This document shows, piece after piece, positions 7,367 to 15,133 of a stretch of DNA of 31,054 nucleotides. Under the pieces are notes generated by a model, which did not search any database, was not told the DNA's origin, and saw only the letters and a list, made by a program, of their open reading frames with translations. The translations under genes and the position numbers were made by a program. The stretch comes from CAZGSG01 sp964528095 (GTDB lineage: Bacteria; Bacteroidota; Bacteroidia; Chitinophagales; Chitinophagaceae): positions 1 through 31,054 of the forward strand of contig CAZGSG010000024.1 of the NCBI GenBank assembly GCA_964528095.1, given 5' to 3'. The number at the start of each line of letters is the position of its first letter. Position 1 is the stretch's first letter.

Positions 7367-8067
7367 TTTTTTAATGCGATTGATTTGCGGATCTCTTCAA
7401 TAAAACGATCACGGATATTTTCAGATAAGGGAGAGTGTGGAAAGCTAAACATTCTTTCGGGATGCCATTGCACACAAAGCATGAATGCTTTACCTGTTTT
7501 ATCTTCCCATTCTATTCCTTCAATGGTACCATCAGGGGCCAGGCTACTGGTCATAAGATCTTTGCCCAGGGTTTGGACCGACTGGTGATGAGCGCTGTTC
7601 ACTTCTCCGTTCTCCACTTTTACTATTTCCCTTAATAAAGTATTTTGCCGGATAGTGGTAATATGTTCTTTATCTCTTCCATCATTTTTATGGGTACTGT
7701 TCAGCTGGCCCAGGTCATTGATAAGCGTACCACCTTGTAGCACATTCACCAGTTGCAGACCGCGACAAATGCCTAATAAAGGAAGTTGGTTTTTTAAAGC
7801 GGTTTGGTATAGATTTTTTTCAAAAACATCGCGGTCTGTATTCCAGCCTTGTGATGGTTGATTAGGGTATGTTTTTTCTCCTCCCGTCATGGCTGGATTA
7901 ATATCAATACCTCCTGATAATACGAGACCGTCACAATCACCGAGGGCCGCAGCATTGTTTTTTTCGGCAGATAATTCAATAACCCTGATATGCTCGTTTC
8001 CCTTGAGCCAGTTTATATAATTCTGGTGTTTTTGCTGATCGCCGGTATATGTTAATCCAATTGTCAT
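7363..8067 (-). CDS. Class I glutamine-amidotransferase-like gamma-glutamyl hydrolase (PuuD-like, peptidase C26)
   Basis: The start is the ATG at 8067 (234 residues); the frame can be extended only two codons to a TTG. The triad of the class I amidotransferase fold is visible: nucleophile Cys101 in LLGICRGLQ and the His202/Glu204 pair in VQWHPE. The substrate-binding LSGGIDINP loop lies near residues 50-58. Proteins of the PuuD type hydrolyse gamma-glutamyl amides, releasing glutamate. Here it would cleave the oxidised gamma-glutamyl product of the neighbouring synthetase and dehydrogenases. It follows the alcohol dehydrogenase by 66 bp and overlaps the aldehyde dehydrogenase start by 4 bp. 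There is no synthetase domain or partner, so a biosynthetic amidotransferase role is unlikely. Confidence 0.9.
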   Translation of the reverse strand: MTIGLTYTGDQQKHQNYINWLKGNEHIRVIELSAEKNNAAALGDCDGLVLSGGIDINPAMTGGEKTYPNQPSQGWNTDRDVFEKNLYQTALKNQLPLLGICRGLQLVNVLQGGTLINDLGQLNSTHKNDGRDKEHITTIRQNTLLREIVKVENGEVNSAHHQSVQTLGKDLMTSSLAPDGTIEGIEWEDKTGKAFMLCVQWHPERMFSFPHSPLSENIRDRFIEEIRKSIALKK

Positions 8068-8071
8068 AACC

Positions 8072-8133
8072 AATTTAAAATTGAGACTACAAACTCAAAA
8101 CTAATTTCCTTTGCTGGAAAAGAGTTTTAAATT
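8072..8133. repeat. Short AT-rich inverted repeat between alcohol dehydrogenase and hydrolase genes
   Basis: Perfect 9-bp arms AATTTAAAA (8072-8080) and TTTTAAATT (8125-8133) flank a 44-bp loop. The right arm touches the alcohol dehydrogenase stop codon (8134-8136) and the left arm ends next to the hydrolase start. A weak stem of only A-T pairs is easily met by chance in this composition, so confidence is low, but the placement matches the larger inverted repeats in this operon. Confidence 0.35.
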
Positions 8134-9282
8134 TTATAGAGCGCTGGCATAGAGATTTCTGAAATCTGCCCTGCTTACAGGTTTTGGATTGTTAGGATGT
8201 GCAAAATCCGCGAAAGCAAGATCAGCCAGTGTATCCAGGTGTTCTTCTTTTACATGGATGTCTCTTAGTTTATGTGGGATCTGTAAAGAGGTATTCAGAT
8301 CAAACAGGTATCTTACTACGGCATCACCTGTCTCCTCTTTTAATTCAAGCGTACGGGCGATGCGACGGAATTTTTCTTCAGACCCTGCGATATTGAATTG
8401 CATGCCATAAGGAATGTTCACTGCATTGGCAAGTCCATGGTGTGTGTCCAGCAAGGAAGATAAGGGATGAGCAAGGGAATGCACCACACCTAATCCTTTT
8501 TGGAAGGCAATTGCGCCCATCATAGAAGCGATCAGCATTTTACTCCTCGATTCGAGGCTTGATTCTTTTGTGGCTGTTTCCAGCGAATCTTTTATCAACG
8601 AGATTCCTTCCAGCGCTATGCCATCACAGATGGGGTGAGGGTTCTTTGCAAGAAAAGCTTCCATATTATGCGTCAATGCATCCATGCCCGTTGCTGCCGT
8701 AATAAATGGAGGCAGGTCCATGGTCAATACAGGATCTGCGAAAACGATCTTTGCAAGTAATTTTGGAGAGAATAAGATCTTTTTCTGGTGTGTATCATCA
8801 TCTGCGATAATTGCGCTGCGACCTACTTCACTGCCGGTACCGGCGGTAGTGGGCACAGTAATAAAATGCGGAACATCATTGGTAACATATACATCGCCTC
8901 CAATCAGGTCATCATATTTAAAAAGGTCCTCCCGGTGATAAATTCTCAGTACGATCGCCCTTGCCACATCCAGGGCTGCGCCACCCCCAATACCGATCAC
9001 GCAGTCTCTGTCGCTATGGTCCCATACATCTACACCTTTGTACACGTCTGACTTGACAGGATTTTTATGGATATCATAAAACACCCCGGCCGAGATATTC
9101 CTTTTTTCAAGGTCTTTAATAATGGTTGTAAAGAAAGGAAGCTGCGCAATCACCGGATCTGTCACGATCAGCGGACGGGATAATTTATTTTGTAGCAGGT
9201 AGTCGGGCAACTCTTTAATAGCGCCGGGGCCAAAACGTATTGTTGTTGGAAAATTATACTGGTATACTTTGTCAAAACTCAT
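8134..9282 (-). CDS. Iron-containing (group III) alcohol dehydrogenase
   Basis: The 382-residue protein has the full-length two-domain architecture of group III Fe-dependent alcohol dehydrogenases. The NAD(P)-binding GGGAALDVA is at 99-107 and PTTAGTGSE at 144-152. The four expected iron ligands are present with the same spacing as in FucO: Asp201 and His205 in GMDALTH, His268 in HSLAHP and His282 in HHG. In the module it should oxidise the hydroxyl group of gamma-glutamylethanolamide to the aldehyde, which the downstream aldehyde dehydrogenase would take on. It begins 163 bp after the synthetase gene, in a spacer that carries copy B of the 47-bp repeat. Substrates of this family cannot be read from motifs, so the specific reaction is inferred from neighbours. 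Confidence 0.9.
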   Translation of the reverse strand: MSFDKVYQYNFPTTIRFGPGAIKELPDYLLQNKLSRPLIVTDPVIAQLPFFTTIIKDLEKRNISAGVFYDIHKNPVKSDVYKGVDVWDHSDRDCVIGIGGGAALDVARAIVLRIYHREDLFKYDDLIGGDVYVTNDVPHFITVPTTAGTGSEVGRSAIIADDDTHQKKILFSPKLLAKIVFADPVLTMDLPPFITAATGMDALTHNMEAFLAKNPHPICDGIALEGISLIKDSLETATKESSLESRSKMLIASMMGAIAFQKGLGVVHSLAHPLSSLLDTHHGLANAVNIPYGMQFNIAGSEEKFRRIARTLELKEETGDAVVRYLFDLNTSLQIPHKLRDIHVKEEHLDTLADLAFADFAHPNNPKPVSRADFRNLYASAL

Positions 9283-9378
9283 ATGCCACTAATTATTATT
9301 AGAATGAATAGTAAAATATTATCGTAAACATATGAAAAGCAATCGTAGAGGTCCAGCTGACCTGTGTTAATTAATTTA

Positions 9379-9399
9379 TTTAGAATGCAAAATTCTAAA
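9379..9399. promoter_or_regulatory. 8-bp palindrome in the spacer upstream of the alcohol dehydrogenase
   Basis: TTTAGAAT (9379-9386) and ATTCTAAA (9392-9399) are perfect inverted arms around a 5-nt loop. It lies about 100 bp upstream of the alcohol dehydrogenase start and partly overlaps copy B of the 47-bp repeat. It could be a regulator-binding site or a small hairpin; no bound factor can be named. Confidence 0.35.
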
Positions 9400-9435
9400 A
9401 TAACTTCCGTATCACCTGATGAACTCCGGTTTTGA
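9389..9435 (-). repeat. 47-bp intergenic repeat, copy B (inverse partner at 5925-5971)
   Basis: Read on the minus strand this stretch matches 5925-5971 of the plus strand at 40 of 47 positions. It lies 10 bp beyond the stop codon of the glutamine-synthetase-like gene. Like copy A it is next to the 3' end of a gene, but the two point in opposite directions relative to transcription. Confidence 0.75.
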
Positions 9436-9445
9436 ATTTCTTTTT

Positions 9446-10816
9446 CTAAATGATCTCAAAATATCTCTTCAGCTCCCAGTCGGTCACCACTTTAGAAAAT
9501 TGTTTCCATTCCCACTCCCTTGTACCAGCAAAATGGCTAACGAATTTCTCTCCAAATAATTCATTCGCAAGCGTCGAGCCTTTCATCGCCTGTGTCGCTT
9601 CCCATAAATTCTTTGGCAGGGTTCCGTTCTTTGTGTCCGCGTACCCGCTTCCTTTTGTAGCAGCTGTTTTTAGTTTCATCTTATTCTTTACACCATATAG
9701 TCCCGATGCGAGACAAGCGGCCATGGCCAGGTAAGGATTGGAATCGGAACCAACCACTCTTGTTTCCAGTCGTGTGGAACTGGCGCTGCCTGCCAGTACC
9801 CTCAGTGCCGTGGTCCGGTTGTCATCGGCCCAGGTAAGCGTGGTAGGTGCCCATGCTCCTTCTACCAGTCGTTTATAACTATTTACCGTTGGCGCGTACA
9901 TCGGCAATATAAAAGGAAGACAAAATAATTGACCGGCAATATAACTTTCCATTACGGAGCTGATGCCCTGTTTATTTTTCTTATCGTGAAACAAATTGAC
10001 TTTCTGATCGGCTGACCACAGACTTTGATGTACATGCCCGCTGCAGCCAGGCAAGTCTTCATTCCATTTAGCCATGAAGGATGCGATGATGCCATGCCTG
10101 TATGCGATTTCTTTTACACTGCTTTTAAAAAGTACAGCCCTGTCGGCGGCTTCGAGTATTTCAGAGTATGTTATTGCGGCTTCATATACACCAGGACCGG
10201 TTTCCGTATGAATGCCTTCAAGAGGAATATTCATTTTGCGGAGCGAATCAAAAAGATCATGAAAATAATTCCCCTGTTGAGAAGCCCTGAGCACTGAATA
10301 GCCAAACATACCGGGCGTGATAGGCTGAGGGTCCCGGAAATTATTCTTATACAACTCATCCCGGTTATCTATAAAATTGAACCATTCAAACTCCTGTGAA
10401 AAATTAGCGATATATCCTGCATCGCTGGCCTGCTGCCTGATCTTTTTTAATAAAGTCCTGGGACAAACAGGCGATAGATTATTTTTCATGCCACTGAAAT
10501 CTGCCAGAAAAAAAGGCAGCTCATTTTCCCAGGGCACCTGTCTGAACGTTTGAATATCAACAGAGGCGATAGCATCGGGATATCCAGTATGCCAACCCGT
10601 TACTGTCGCATTATCATACGCAGCGTCTGCTGCATCCCAGCCAAATACCACATCACAGAACCCGAATCCTTTTTCTGCAATAGCAGAAAATTTTTCCAGG
10701 CTGATTACCTTGCCGCGTAATATCCCATCTATGTCCGTGACAGCCAGTTTTACTTTTTGGATATCGCTGTCGGCCAGTTTTTTTAAAACTTCTTTAATCG
10801 TTATCTGCTGGGCCAT
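9446..10816 (-). CDS. Glutamine-synthetase-like gamma-glutamyl-amine ligase (GlnA4/PuuA type)
   Basis: The protein has 456 residues with a glutamine synthetase beta-grasp domain (about 20-110) followed by the catalytic domain. Metal and ATP-site residues are in place: Glu142 and Glu144 in QEFEWF, Glu205 in HTETGPG, Glu212, His261 in the degenerate CSGHVHQ motif, and Glu351 with Arg353 in LETR. Family members glutamylate amines with ATP: putrescine (PuuA), ethanolamine (Streptomyces GlnA4), isopropylamine (IpuC) or aniline (AtdA1). The neighbouring ethanolamine-type permease and alcohol dehydrogenase point to ethanolamine. The start overlaps the permease end by 23 bp, implying coupled translation and a transport-then-trap step. 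The degenerate ammonium-site region and the context argue against a housekeeping glutamine synthetase. Confidence 0.88.
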   Translation of the reverse strand: MAQQITIKEVLKKLADSDIQKVKLAVTDIDGILRGKVISLEKFSAIAEKGFGFCDVVFGWDAADAAYDNATVTGWHTGYPDAIASVDIQTFRQVPWENELPFFLADFSGMKNNLSPVCPRTLLKKIRQQASDAGYIANFSQEFEWFNFIDNRDELYKNNFRDPQPITPGMFGYSVLRASQQGNYFHDLFDSLRKMNIPLEGIHTETGPGVYEAAITYSEILEAADRAVLFKSSVKEIAYRHGIIASFMAKWNEDLPGCSGHVHQSLWSADQKVNLFHDKKNKQGISSVMESYIAGQLFCLPFILPMYAPTVNSYKRLVEGAWAPTTLTWADDNRTTALRVLAGSASSTRLETRVVGSDSNPYLAMAACLASGLYGVKNKMKLKTAATKGSGYADTKNGTLPKNLWEATQAMKGSTLANELFGEKFVSHFAGTREWEWKQFSKVVTDWELKRYFEII

Positions 10817-12122
10817 GGAGTGTTTTTTTTACTATAAAATGAAACCAAATATAGGAAAGCGCAAGTATGCCAAAATAGATCAGCGCCAGTCGTGTATTAA
10901 GGGTTGTCATTGCAATGAGCGAAACAAATGCGATGACCAATGCGATAATAGGAGAATAGGGATAAAAAGGAACGCGAAAGGGCCTTGTCATGAGCGGCTC
11001 TTTTTTTCTTAAAGCAATGACTGATAACATGGACAATACATACAAGCTGAGTGCGCCAAAACAGGCAATGGTAATGATCTCGGCGGTCTTACCGGTAAGT
11101 AATGCAAGAATGCCAACAAACATATTTATCACTAATGCGTTCGCAGGAGTACGGAACCGCGTATGCACTTTTCCAAAAATGGCGGGTATGTATTTTACTC
11201 TTCCAAATTCAAAAGTGGCACGGCCTGCGGCGAGGATAATACCATGAAAGGAAGCGACCAGTCCCATCAATCCGATAGTGATCAGTAAATGATAAAGCCA
11301 ACCGCTATTGCCGGTGATCTGTGCCAGAGCTAAGGGCAAAGGAGAATCGGATGCAGGCATGCCTGGTGAAGGATAAACAATCTTTTCCCAACCACCCACG
11401 CCTACTGCTGCAAGGAAGGTGAGTATGCATAAGATGATCAATGTGATCAAAGCTGATCCGAAACCGCGCAGGATATTTCGTTGTGGGTTGATGGTTTCTT
11501 CGGCGATATTGGCAACACCTTCGATAGCCAGGAAAAACCAGATAGCAAAAGGTATGGCAGCCCATACGCCTTCCCAGCCAAAAGGGAATGCATTCAGCTG
11601 GATATTCTTTAACTCAAAATGAGGCAATGCAACACCAGCAAAAAGTAATAATTCAAAAACGGCAAAAATGGTAATGATAAGTTCGAAAGTAGCTGCCGCT
11701 TTTACCCCATAAATATTCAATGCAGTAAAAAGCACATAGGCAACTATCGCGATTGCAGAGACAGGTATTTGCGGAAAAAAAATATGAAAATAAGCGCCGA
11801 TGGCTGCAGCAATAGCGGGCGGAGCAAATACAAATTCAACTATTTGCGTCATACCGGCTATGAATCCCCAATCTTTTCCGAGTCCTTTATTTGCATAATC
11901 CAGCACACCCCCGGCTTTTGGAATAGCACAGGCCAGTTCGGTATAAGAAAAAGTAAAAGTGATGTAAAGAATAATAATAAAAAAAGTAGCGATGGCCAGC
12001 CCATATGTGCCGCCTGCTGCGAGACCGAGGTTCCATCCGAAATACATACCGGAGATAACATAACCAACGCCCATGCCCCAAAGCATAACGGGTCCAAGGG
12101 TTTTCTTTAGTTGGGATGACAT
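10794..12122 (-). CDS. eat: APC-family amino acid/ethanolamine permease (Eat-like)
   Basis: The 442-residue inner-membrane protein has about 12 hydrophobic segments. The N-terminus is close in pattern to ethanolamine permeases: GMGVGYVISGMYFGWNLGLA (16-35), followed by the family Glu-Leu-Ala-x-Ala-Ile-Pro-x-Ala-Gly-Gly stretch. A second conserved block is EGVANIAEETINPQRNI (about 202-218). It should import a small amine, probably ethanolamine, by proton symport. It is the first gene after paaA, separated by a 161-bp spacer with a heptad inverted repeat, and overlaps the gamma-glutamyl ligase gene by 23 bp. A plain amino-acid permease cannot be excluded from sequence, but linkage to the ligase and alcohol dehydrogenase supports an amino alcohol. 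Confidence 0.85.
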   Translation of the reverse strand: MSSQLKKTLGPVMLWGMGVGYVISGMYFGWNLGLAAGGTYGLAIATFFIIILYITFTFSYTELACAIPKAGGVLDYANKGLGKDWGFIAGMTQIVEFVFAPPAIAAAIGAYFHIFFPQIPVSAIAIVAYVLFTALNIYGVKAAATFELIITIFAVFELLLFAGVALPHFELKNIQLNAFPFGWEGVWAAIPFAIWFFLAIEGVANIAEETINPQRNILRGFGSALITLIILCILTFLAAVGVGGWEKIVYPSPGMPASDSPLPLALAQITGNSGWLYHLLITIGLMGLVASFHGIILAAGRATFEFGRVKYIPAIFGKVHTRFRTPANALVINMFVGILALLTGKTAEIITIACFGALSLYVLSMLSVIALRKKEPLMTRPFRVPFYPYSPIIALVIAFVSLIAMTTLNTRLALIYFGILALSYIWFHFIVKKTLHGPADND

Positions 12123-12174
12123 TCCCCTAAAGATAATGTACGGATTTCAAGTTACAAGTTCAATAATTTTCGAA

Positions 12175-12301
12175 GCTCCTGGTTCTTAGTTTAGGGTTCA
12201 ACGTTATTAAAGCAGATAGTTCACTTTAGAATTTGGATTTTAAAATATAAAGATGTTCGGTCATAAGAACTTTGAACCCTGAACTAAGAACCAGGAACTT
12301 T
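12175..12301. repeat. Heptad-periodic inverted repeat overlapping the 3' end of paaA
   Basis: Arms at 12175-12201 and 12272-12298 are 27 bp long and reverse complementary with two mismatches. The right side is also periodic: GAAC recurs every 7 bp at 12267, 12274, 12281, 12288 and 12295 (GAACNNN five times). The left arm shows the complementary GTTCNNN pattern in decayed form. The right arm encodes the last four residues and stop codon of paaA; the left arm lies 53 bp before the permease start. A strong hairpin could form between the two genes in the mRNA. Confidence 0.8.
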
Positions 12302-13225
12302 ATTAGCACGTTTCTGCGCATAGGCCGTTGCCGCTTCACGCACCCATTCCCCTTCATCCCAGGCTTTTTTTCTTGCCGCTACGCGTTCTTTATTGCAGGG
12401 GCCGTTTCCTTTTACCACATTCCAGAATTCATCCCAGTTTATTTCACCAAAATCATAGCGCTTTGTACTGTCGTTCCATTTCAGATCGGGATCAGGCAGC
12501 ACCATGTTCAATACTTTTACCTGTTCCGCGCACATATCTACAAAATTCTGCCGGAGCTCATCATTTGTTTTCCGTTTGATCTTCCATTTCATGCTTTGAT
12601 CACTATTGGTGCTTTCGCTGTCTTTAGGACCAAACATCATAAGGGATGGCCACCACCAGCGATTGATTGCATCCTGGCACATTTCTTTTTGTTCTTTTGT
12701 ACCCTGCGATAATTTAAGCAGGATCTCAAAACCCTGGCGCTGATGAAAACTCTCTTCTTTGCAGATGCGTACCATTGCCCGGGCATAGGGGCCATAAGAA
12801 GTACGACAAAGCATGACCTGGTTCAATATTGCTGCGCCATCTACCAGCCAGCCAATAGCGCCGATATCGGCCCAGGTAAGCGTGGGGTAATTGAAAATAG
12901 AAGAATATTTGGCTTTGCCAGTATGCAGGTCATTGATGGTTTCTTCACGGCTGGTACCCAATGTTTCTGTAGCTGAATAAAGGTATAAACCGTGTCCGGC
13001 CTCGTCCTGTACTTTTGCCAGCAGGATGGCCTTTCTTTTCAGGGAAGGAGCCCGGGTGATCCAGGTGCCTTCGGGAAGCATACCAACGATCTCACTATGC
13101 GCATGCTGACTGATCTGGCGCACCAGGGTCTTGCGATATGCTTCCGGCATCCAGTCTTTCGGCTCGATCTTGATTTCTTCATCTACTTTATCCTGGAAGA
13201 TTTTCTCTAATTCCTGCACTGACAT
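12284..13225 (-). CDS. paaA: PaaA, catalytic di-iron subunit of phenylacetyl-CoA epoxidase
   Basis: This 313-residue ferritin-like bacterial multicomponent monooxygenase subunit has both Glu-x-x-His iron-binding motifs, Glu75-x-x-His78 in QDEAGHGLY and Glu158-x-x-His161 in EESFHQRQG. The surrounding segments (SEIVGMLPEGTWITRAPSLK as 44-63, and the INRWWWPSLMMFGP region around 187-200) are those of PaaA. It binds phenylacetyl-CoA and performs the ring-1,2-epoxidation with electrons from PaaE, which is not in the window. It is the first gene of the minus-strand operon, with only 113 bp to the converging end of the Fic gene. Its last codons lie within an inverted repeat. Five genes separate it from paaB, whereas in most bacteria paaA and paaB are adjacent. 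Confidence 0.95.
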   Translation of the reverse strand: MSVQELEKIFQDKVDEEIKIEPKDWMPEAYRKTLVRQISQHAHSEIVGMLPEGTWITRAPSLKRKAILLAKVQDEAGHGLYLYSATETLGTSREETINDLHTGKAKYSSIFNYPTLTWADIGAIGWLVDGAAILNQVMLCRTSYGPYARAMVRICKEESFHQRQGFEILLKLSQGTKEQKEMCQDAINRWWWPSLMMFGPKDSESTNSDQSMKWKIKRKTNDELRQNFVDMCAEQVKVLNMVLPDPDLKWNDSTKRYDFGEINWDEFWNVVKGNGPCNKERVAARKKAWDEGEWVREAATAYAQKRANKVPGS

Positions 13226-13338
13226 AGGCGATCAATATTCAGCGAATTTACAAAAACCTAACGGGTGTAAGTATATATTTATGGCAACTATCACAACAAT
13301 TGGACAAAGGAGTCGGAAAAGAGAGCCGGTAACCTGAA

Positions 13339-14664
13339 TTAATTCTTTTTCGCACGATTTAAAAGGGAATCAAATTTGTCCCCTTTTATATATCCTTTAC
13401 TTAATTTGTTCATATTTCTTGATTGTAAATAGCCCTTGGCAATCAGTTCTGTCAAATCGGTGCGGGCTGTCATGTATGACACACCCAATCGCTTACTCGT
13501 TTCCGCCACGGATAATATTATCCCTTTTTCCTCCCTGTACCATTCCAGAATTAAAGCCTGCCGGTATGACAACCCATCTACACCAATAAACTCCGTTATT
13601 AATTTTTTCTCTTCATTTTTTCTTTTAATATATATCCGCAATTCTTCAAACGCCAATTTCATGGTCCGGAGGTTGTAAATAATAAAGTAAGTCAGGTCAT
13701 TTTCATCCGTTTCAGCATATAAATAAGCCATTGCATATGATGCTTTAGACTTCAAAATCAACCTGGATATTGATAAATATTCAGTAAGCCAGTATTCCTT
13801 CTTTAATAAATAATAATAGAATAATGCCCTGGCAGTTCTTCCATTTCCATCGGTGAAGGGGTGTATAAATCCCATCATAAAATGGATAATGCAGGCCTTA
13901 ACTATAGGATGGATGAACAACTTAGGGTCATCCTCGTTAAAAAAATGAATCAGGTCTTTTAATAAATCATTCAGCTCTGATACAGGGGGAGGATGGTGAA
14001 CAACAGATCCGTCTACCGTATCTATGATCTTTATATCATCATTGTCTCTTAAAAATCCTTCCTCTTTTTCAGCATATAATGTATTCGTTGTTACAAGCCT
14101 GTGTATATTTAATAACCTCTCTAATGTGAGCGGTTCGGATTTAATTTCTAAGATATTTTGAATAGTAACATAGTTGTTATAGATCATTTGCTCGGAATGG
14201 TTTCTTGGTTTTATATTTTTCCGTAGCATTTCCTTCGCGTGTTTTCTCGTTGTAACTGCTCCTTCGATCTGACTTGAAGCTATTGCTTCTTCCATTATTG
14301 AACTTAACAGGTATCTGTTTTTGTCTTCTCTCGAAATTATTGATGTTGATTCAAGAGTTCCTCCAATATTCATGTCAAGAAAATGGAGGATGGCTTGTAG
14401 CCGGCTGTTTAGGTTCCAGTAAAATTTATGTCCCCCAAAAGTGATACGATAAGGTGTATTTTTTCTTCTTCTTTTTACAATACTCCAAACCTCTTTATGA
14501 GTAATGCCATCGGGTAAAGGTTGATGTTTTACTTTATCCCAATAGTAATATTCTTCATTTATTTTTGTAAATATTGGCGTCATTTGCTCATCGATCAGCA
14601 TTTGAATTGCGGCGTGACTTATCTTACTTAATGACGTGAACGGTGGCGGTTCTAATTTTTTCAT
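13339..14664 (-). CDS. Class II Fic-domain protein with C-terminal winged helix
   Basis: The 441-residue protein has the Fic core HPFTDGNGRTAR (268-279), with His268 as catalytic base and Gly273/Asn274/Gly275/Arg276/Arg279 for ATP binding, so adenylyl transfer to a protein hydroxyl is expected. The inhibitory helix motif S-x3-E-G (Ser130 to Gly135, Glu134 inhibitory) lies before the core, which places it in class II, autoinhibited without a separate antitoxin. The N-terminus (about 40-100) resembles the Fic N-terminal domain common in stand-alone Fic proteins. Residues about 365-435 form a winged helix-turn-helix, so it may bind DNA and control its own gene; the palindrome 69 bp upstream fits. 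It converges on nothing and reads towards paaA. Targets are unknown. Confidence 0.9.
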   Translation of the reverse strand: MKKLEPPPFTSLSKISHAAIQMLIDEQMTPIFTKINEEYYYWDKVKHQPLPDGITHKEVWSIVKRRRKNTPYRITFGGHKFYWNLNSRLQAILHFLDMNIGGTLESTSIISREDKNRYLLSSIMEEAIASSQIEGAVTTRKHAKEMLRKNIKPRNHSEQMIYNNYVTIQNILEIKSEPLTLERLLNIHRLVTTNTLYAEKEEGFLRDNDDIKIIDTVDGSVVHHPPPVSELNDLLKDLIHFFNEDDPKLFIHPIVKACIIHFMMGFIHPFTDGNGRTARALFYYYLLKKEYWLTEYLSISRLILKSKASYAMAYLYAETDENDLTYFIIYNLRTMKLAFEELRIYIKRKNEEKKLITEFIGVDGLSYRQALILEWYREEKGIILSVAETSKRLGVSYMTARTDLTELIAKGYLQSRNMNKLSKGYIKGDKFDSLLNRAKKN

Positions 14665-15133
14665 CGCTACTGGTTGATAATCGTTCGAAAACTTGATGAT
14701 TCATGACGAGATTGACTGTTTTAAAAGTACATAATATTTGATAATTATTAATAATTATCAAATATTTGATAATTTATTGAAACTTGAAAATTTATATTAT
14801 GTTGATACATAGTTAGTTATTTTGACTAATAATTAATAGGGTTATTTATTTTAATTCAATTTCCCAATACCGTATGTATTTTATCTCAGCTGGAGGAAGT
14901 ATCACTGCGTAAACCACAAAAACAGCATTTCGTAAATAATTGACAGAGATACACCCTCTTATCCCCGTGTCCCCAAATCATATTAACTAATAAAAATTTT
15001 GACTGCTGCATTTATAATTCACATTGAGTCAATTCATTTACAGATTTTGCATGAATGGAAGCCCTGATTGTAACCTTAAGAATATTTACGTATATCGAAC
15101 GTTTGTTTTAGCTTTACCCATCACTGTCACCGA
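14665..15133. other. 469-bp AT-rich divergent intergenic region between fic and the ECF sigma gene
   Basis: The gap separates the minus-strand fic gene from the plus-strand sigma gene and should contain both promoters. Its fic-proximal part holds overlapping palindromes (14733-14774). The remainder, 14775-15133, is AT-rich with no open frame of note and no hairpin I trust. The sigma frame is open from 15080 but without an ATG. Confidence 0.5.
14733..14774. promoter_or_regulatory. Overlapping perfect palindromes upstream of fic, probable operator
   Basis: Positions 14733-14766 form a perfect 34-bp palindrome centred between 14749 and 14750. A second perfect 22-bp palindrome occupies 14753-14774. 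Together they give three alternating half-sites based on ATTTGATAATT or its complement. They begin 69 bp upstream of the fic start. Spaced head-to-head half-sites are typical of cooperative binding by a dimeric helix-turn-helix protein, and the Fic protein has such a domain. Autoregulation is inference; an extruding cruciform or bidirectional hairpin is also possible. Confidence 0.6.

Noticed and set aside
10710..11012. Plus-strand open frames opposite the permease, synthetase and other minus-strand genes
   Set aside because: They lie fully antisense to well-supported genes and show no domain or start context of their own.
5999..12122. Recent mobile element carrying the amine module
   Set aside because: There is no transposase, integrase or clear target-site duplication, and the genes look similar in style to their neighbours. 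The inverted repeats alone do not prove mobility.
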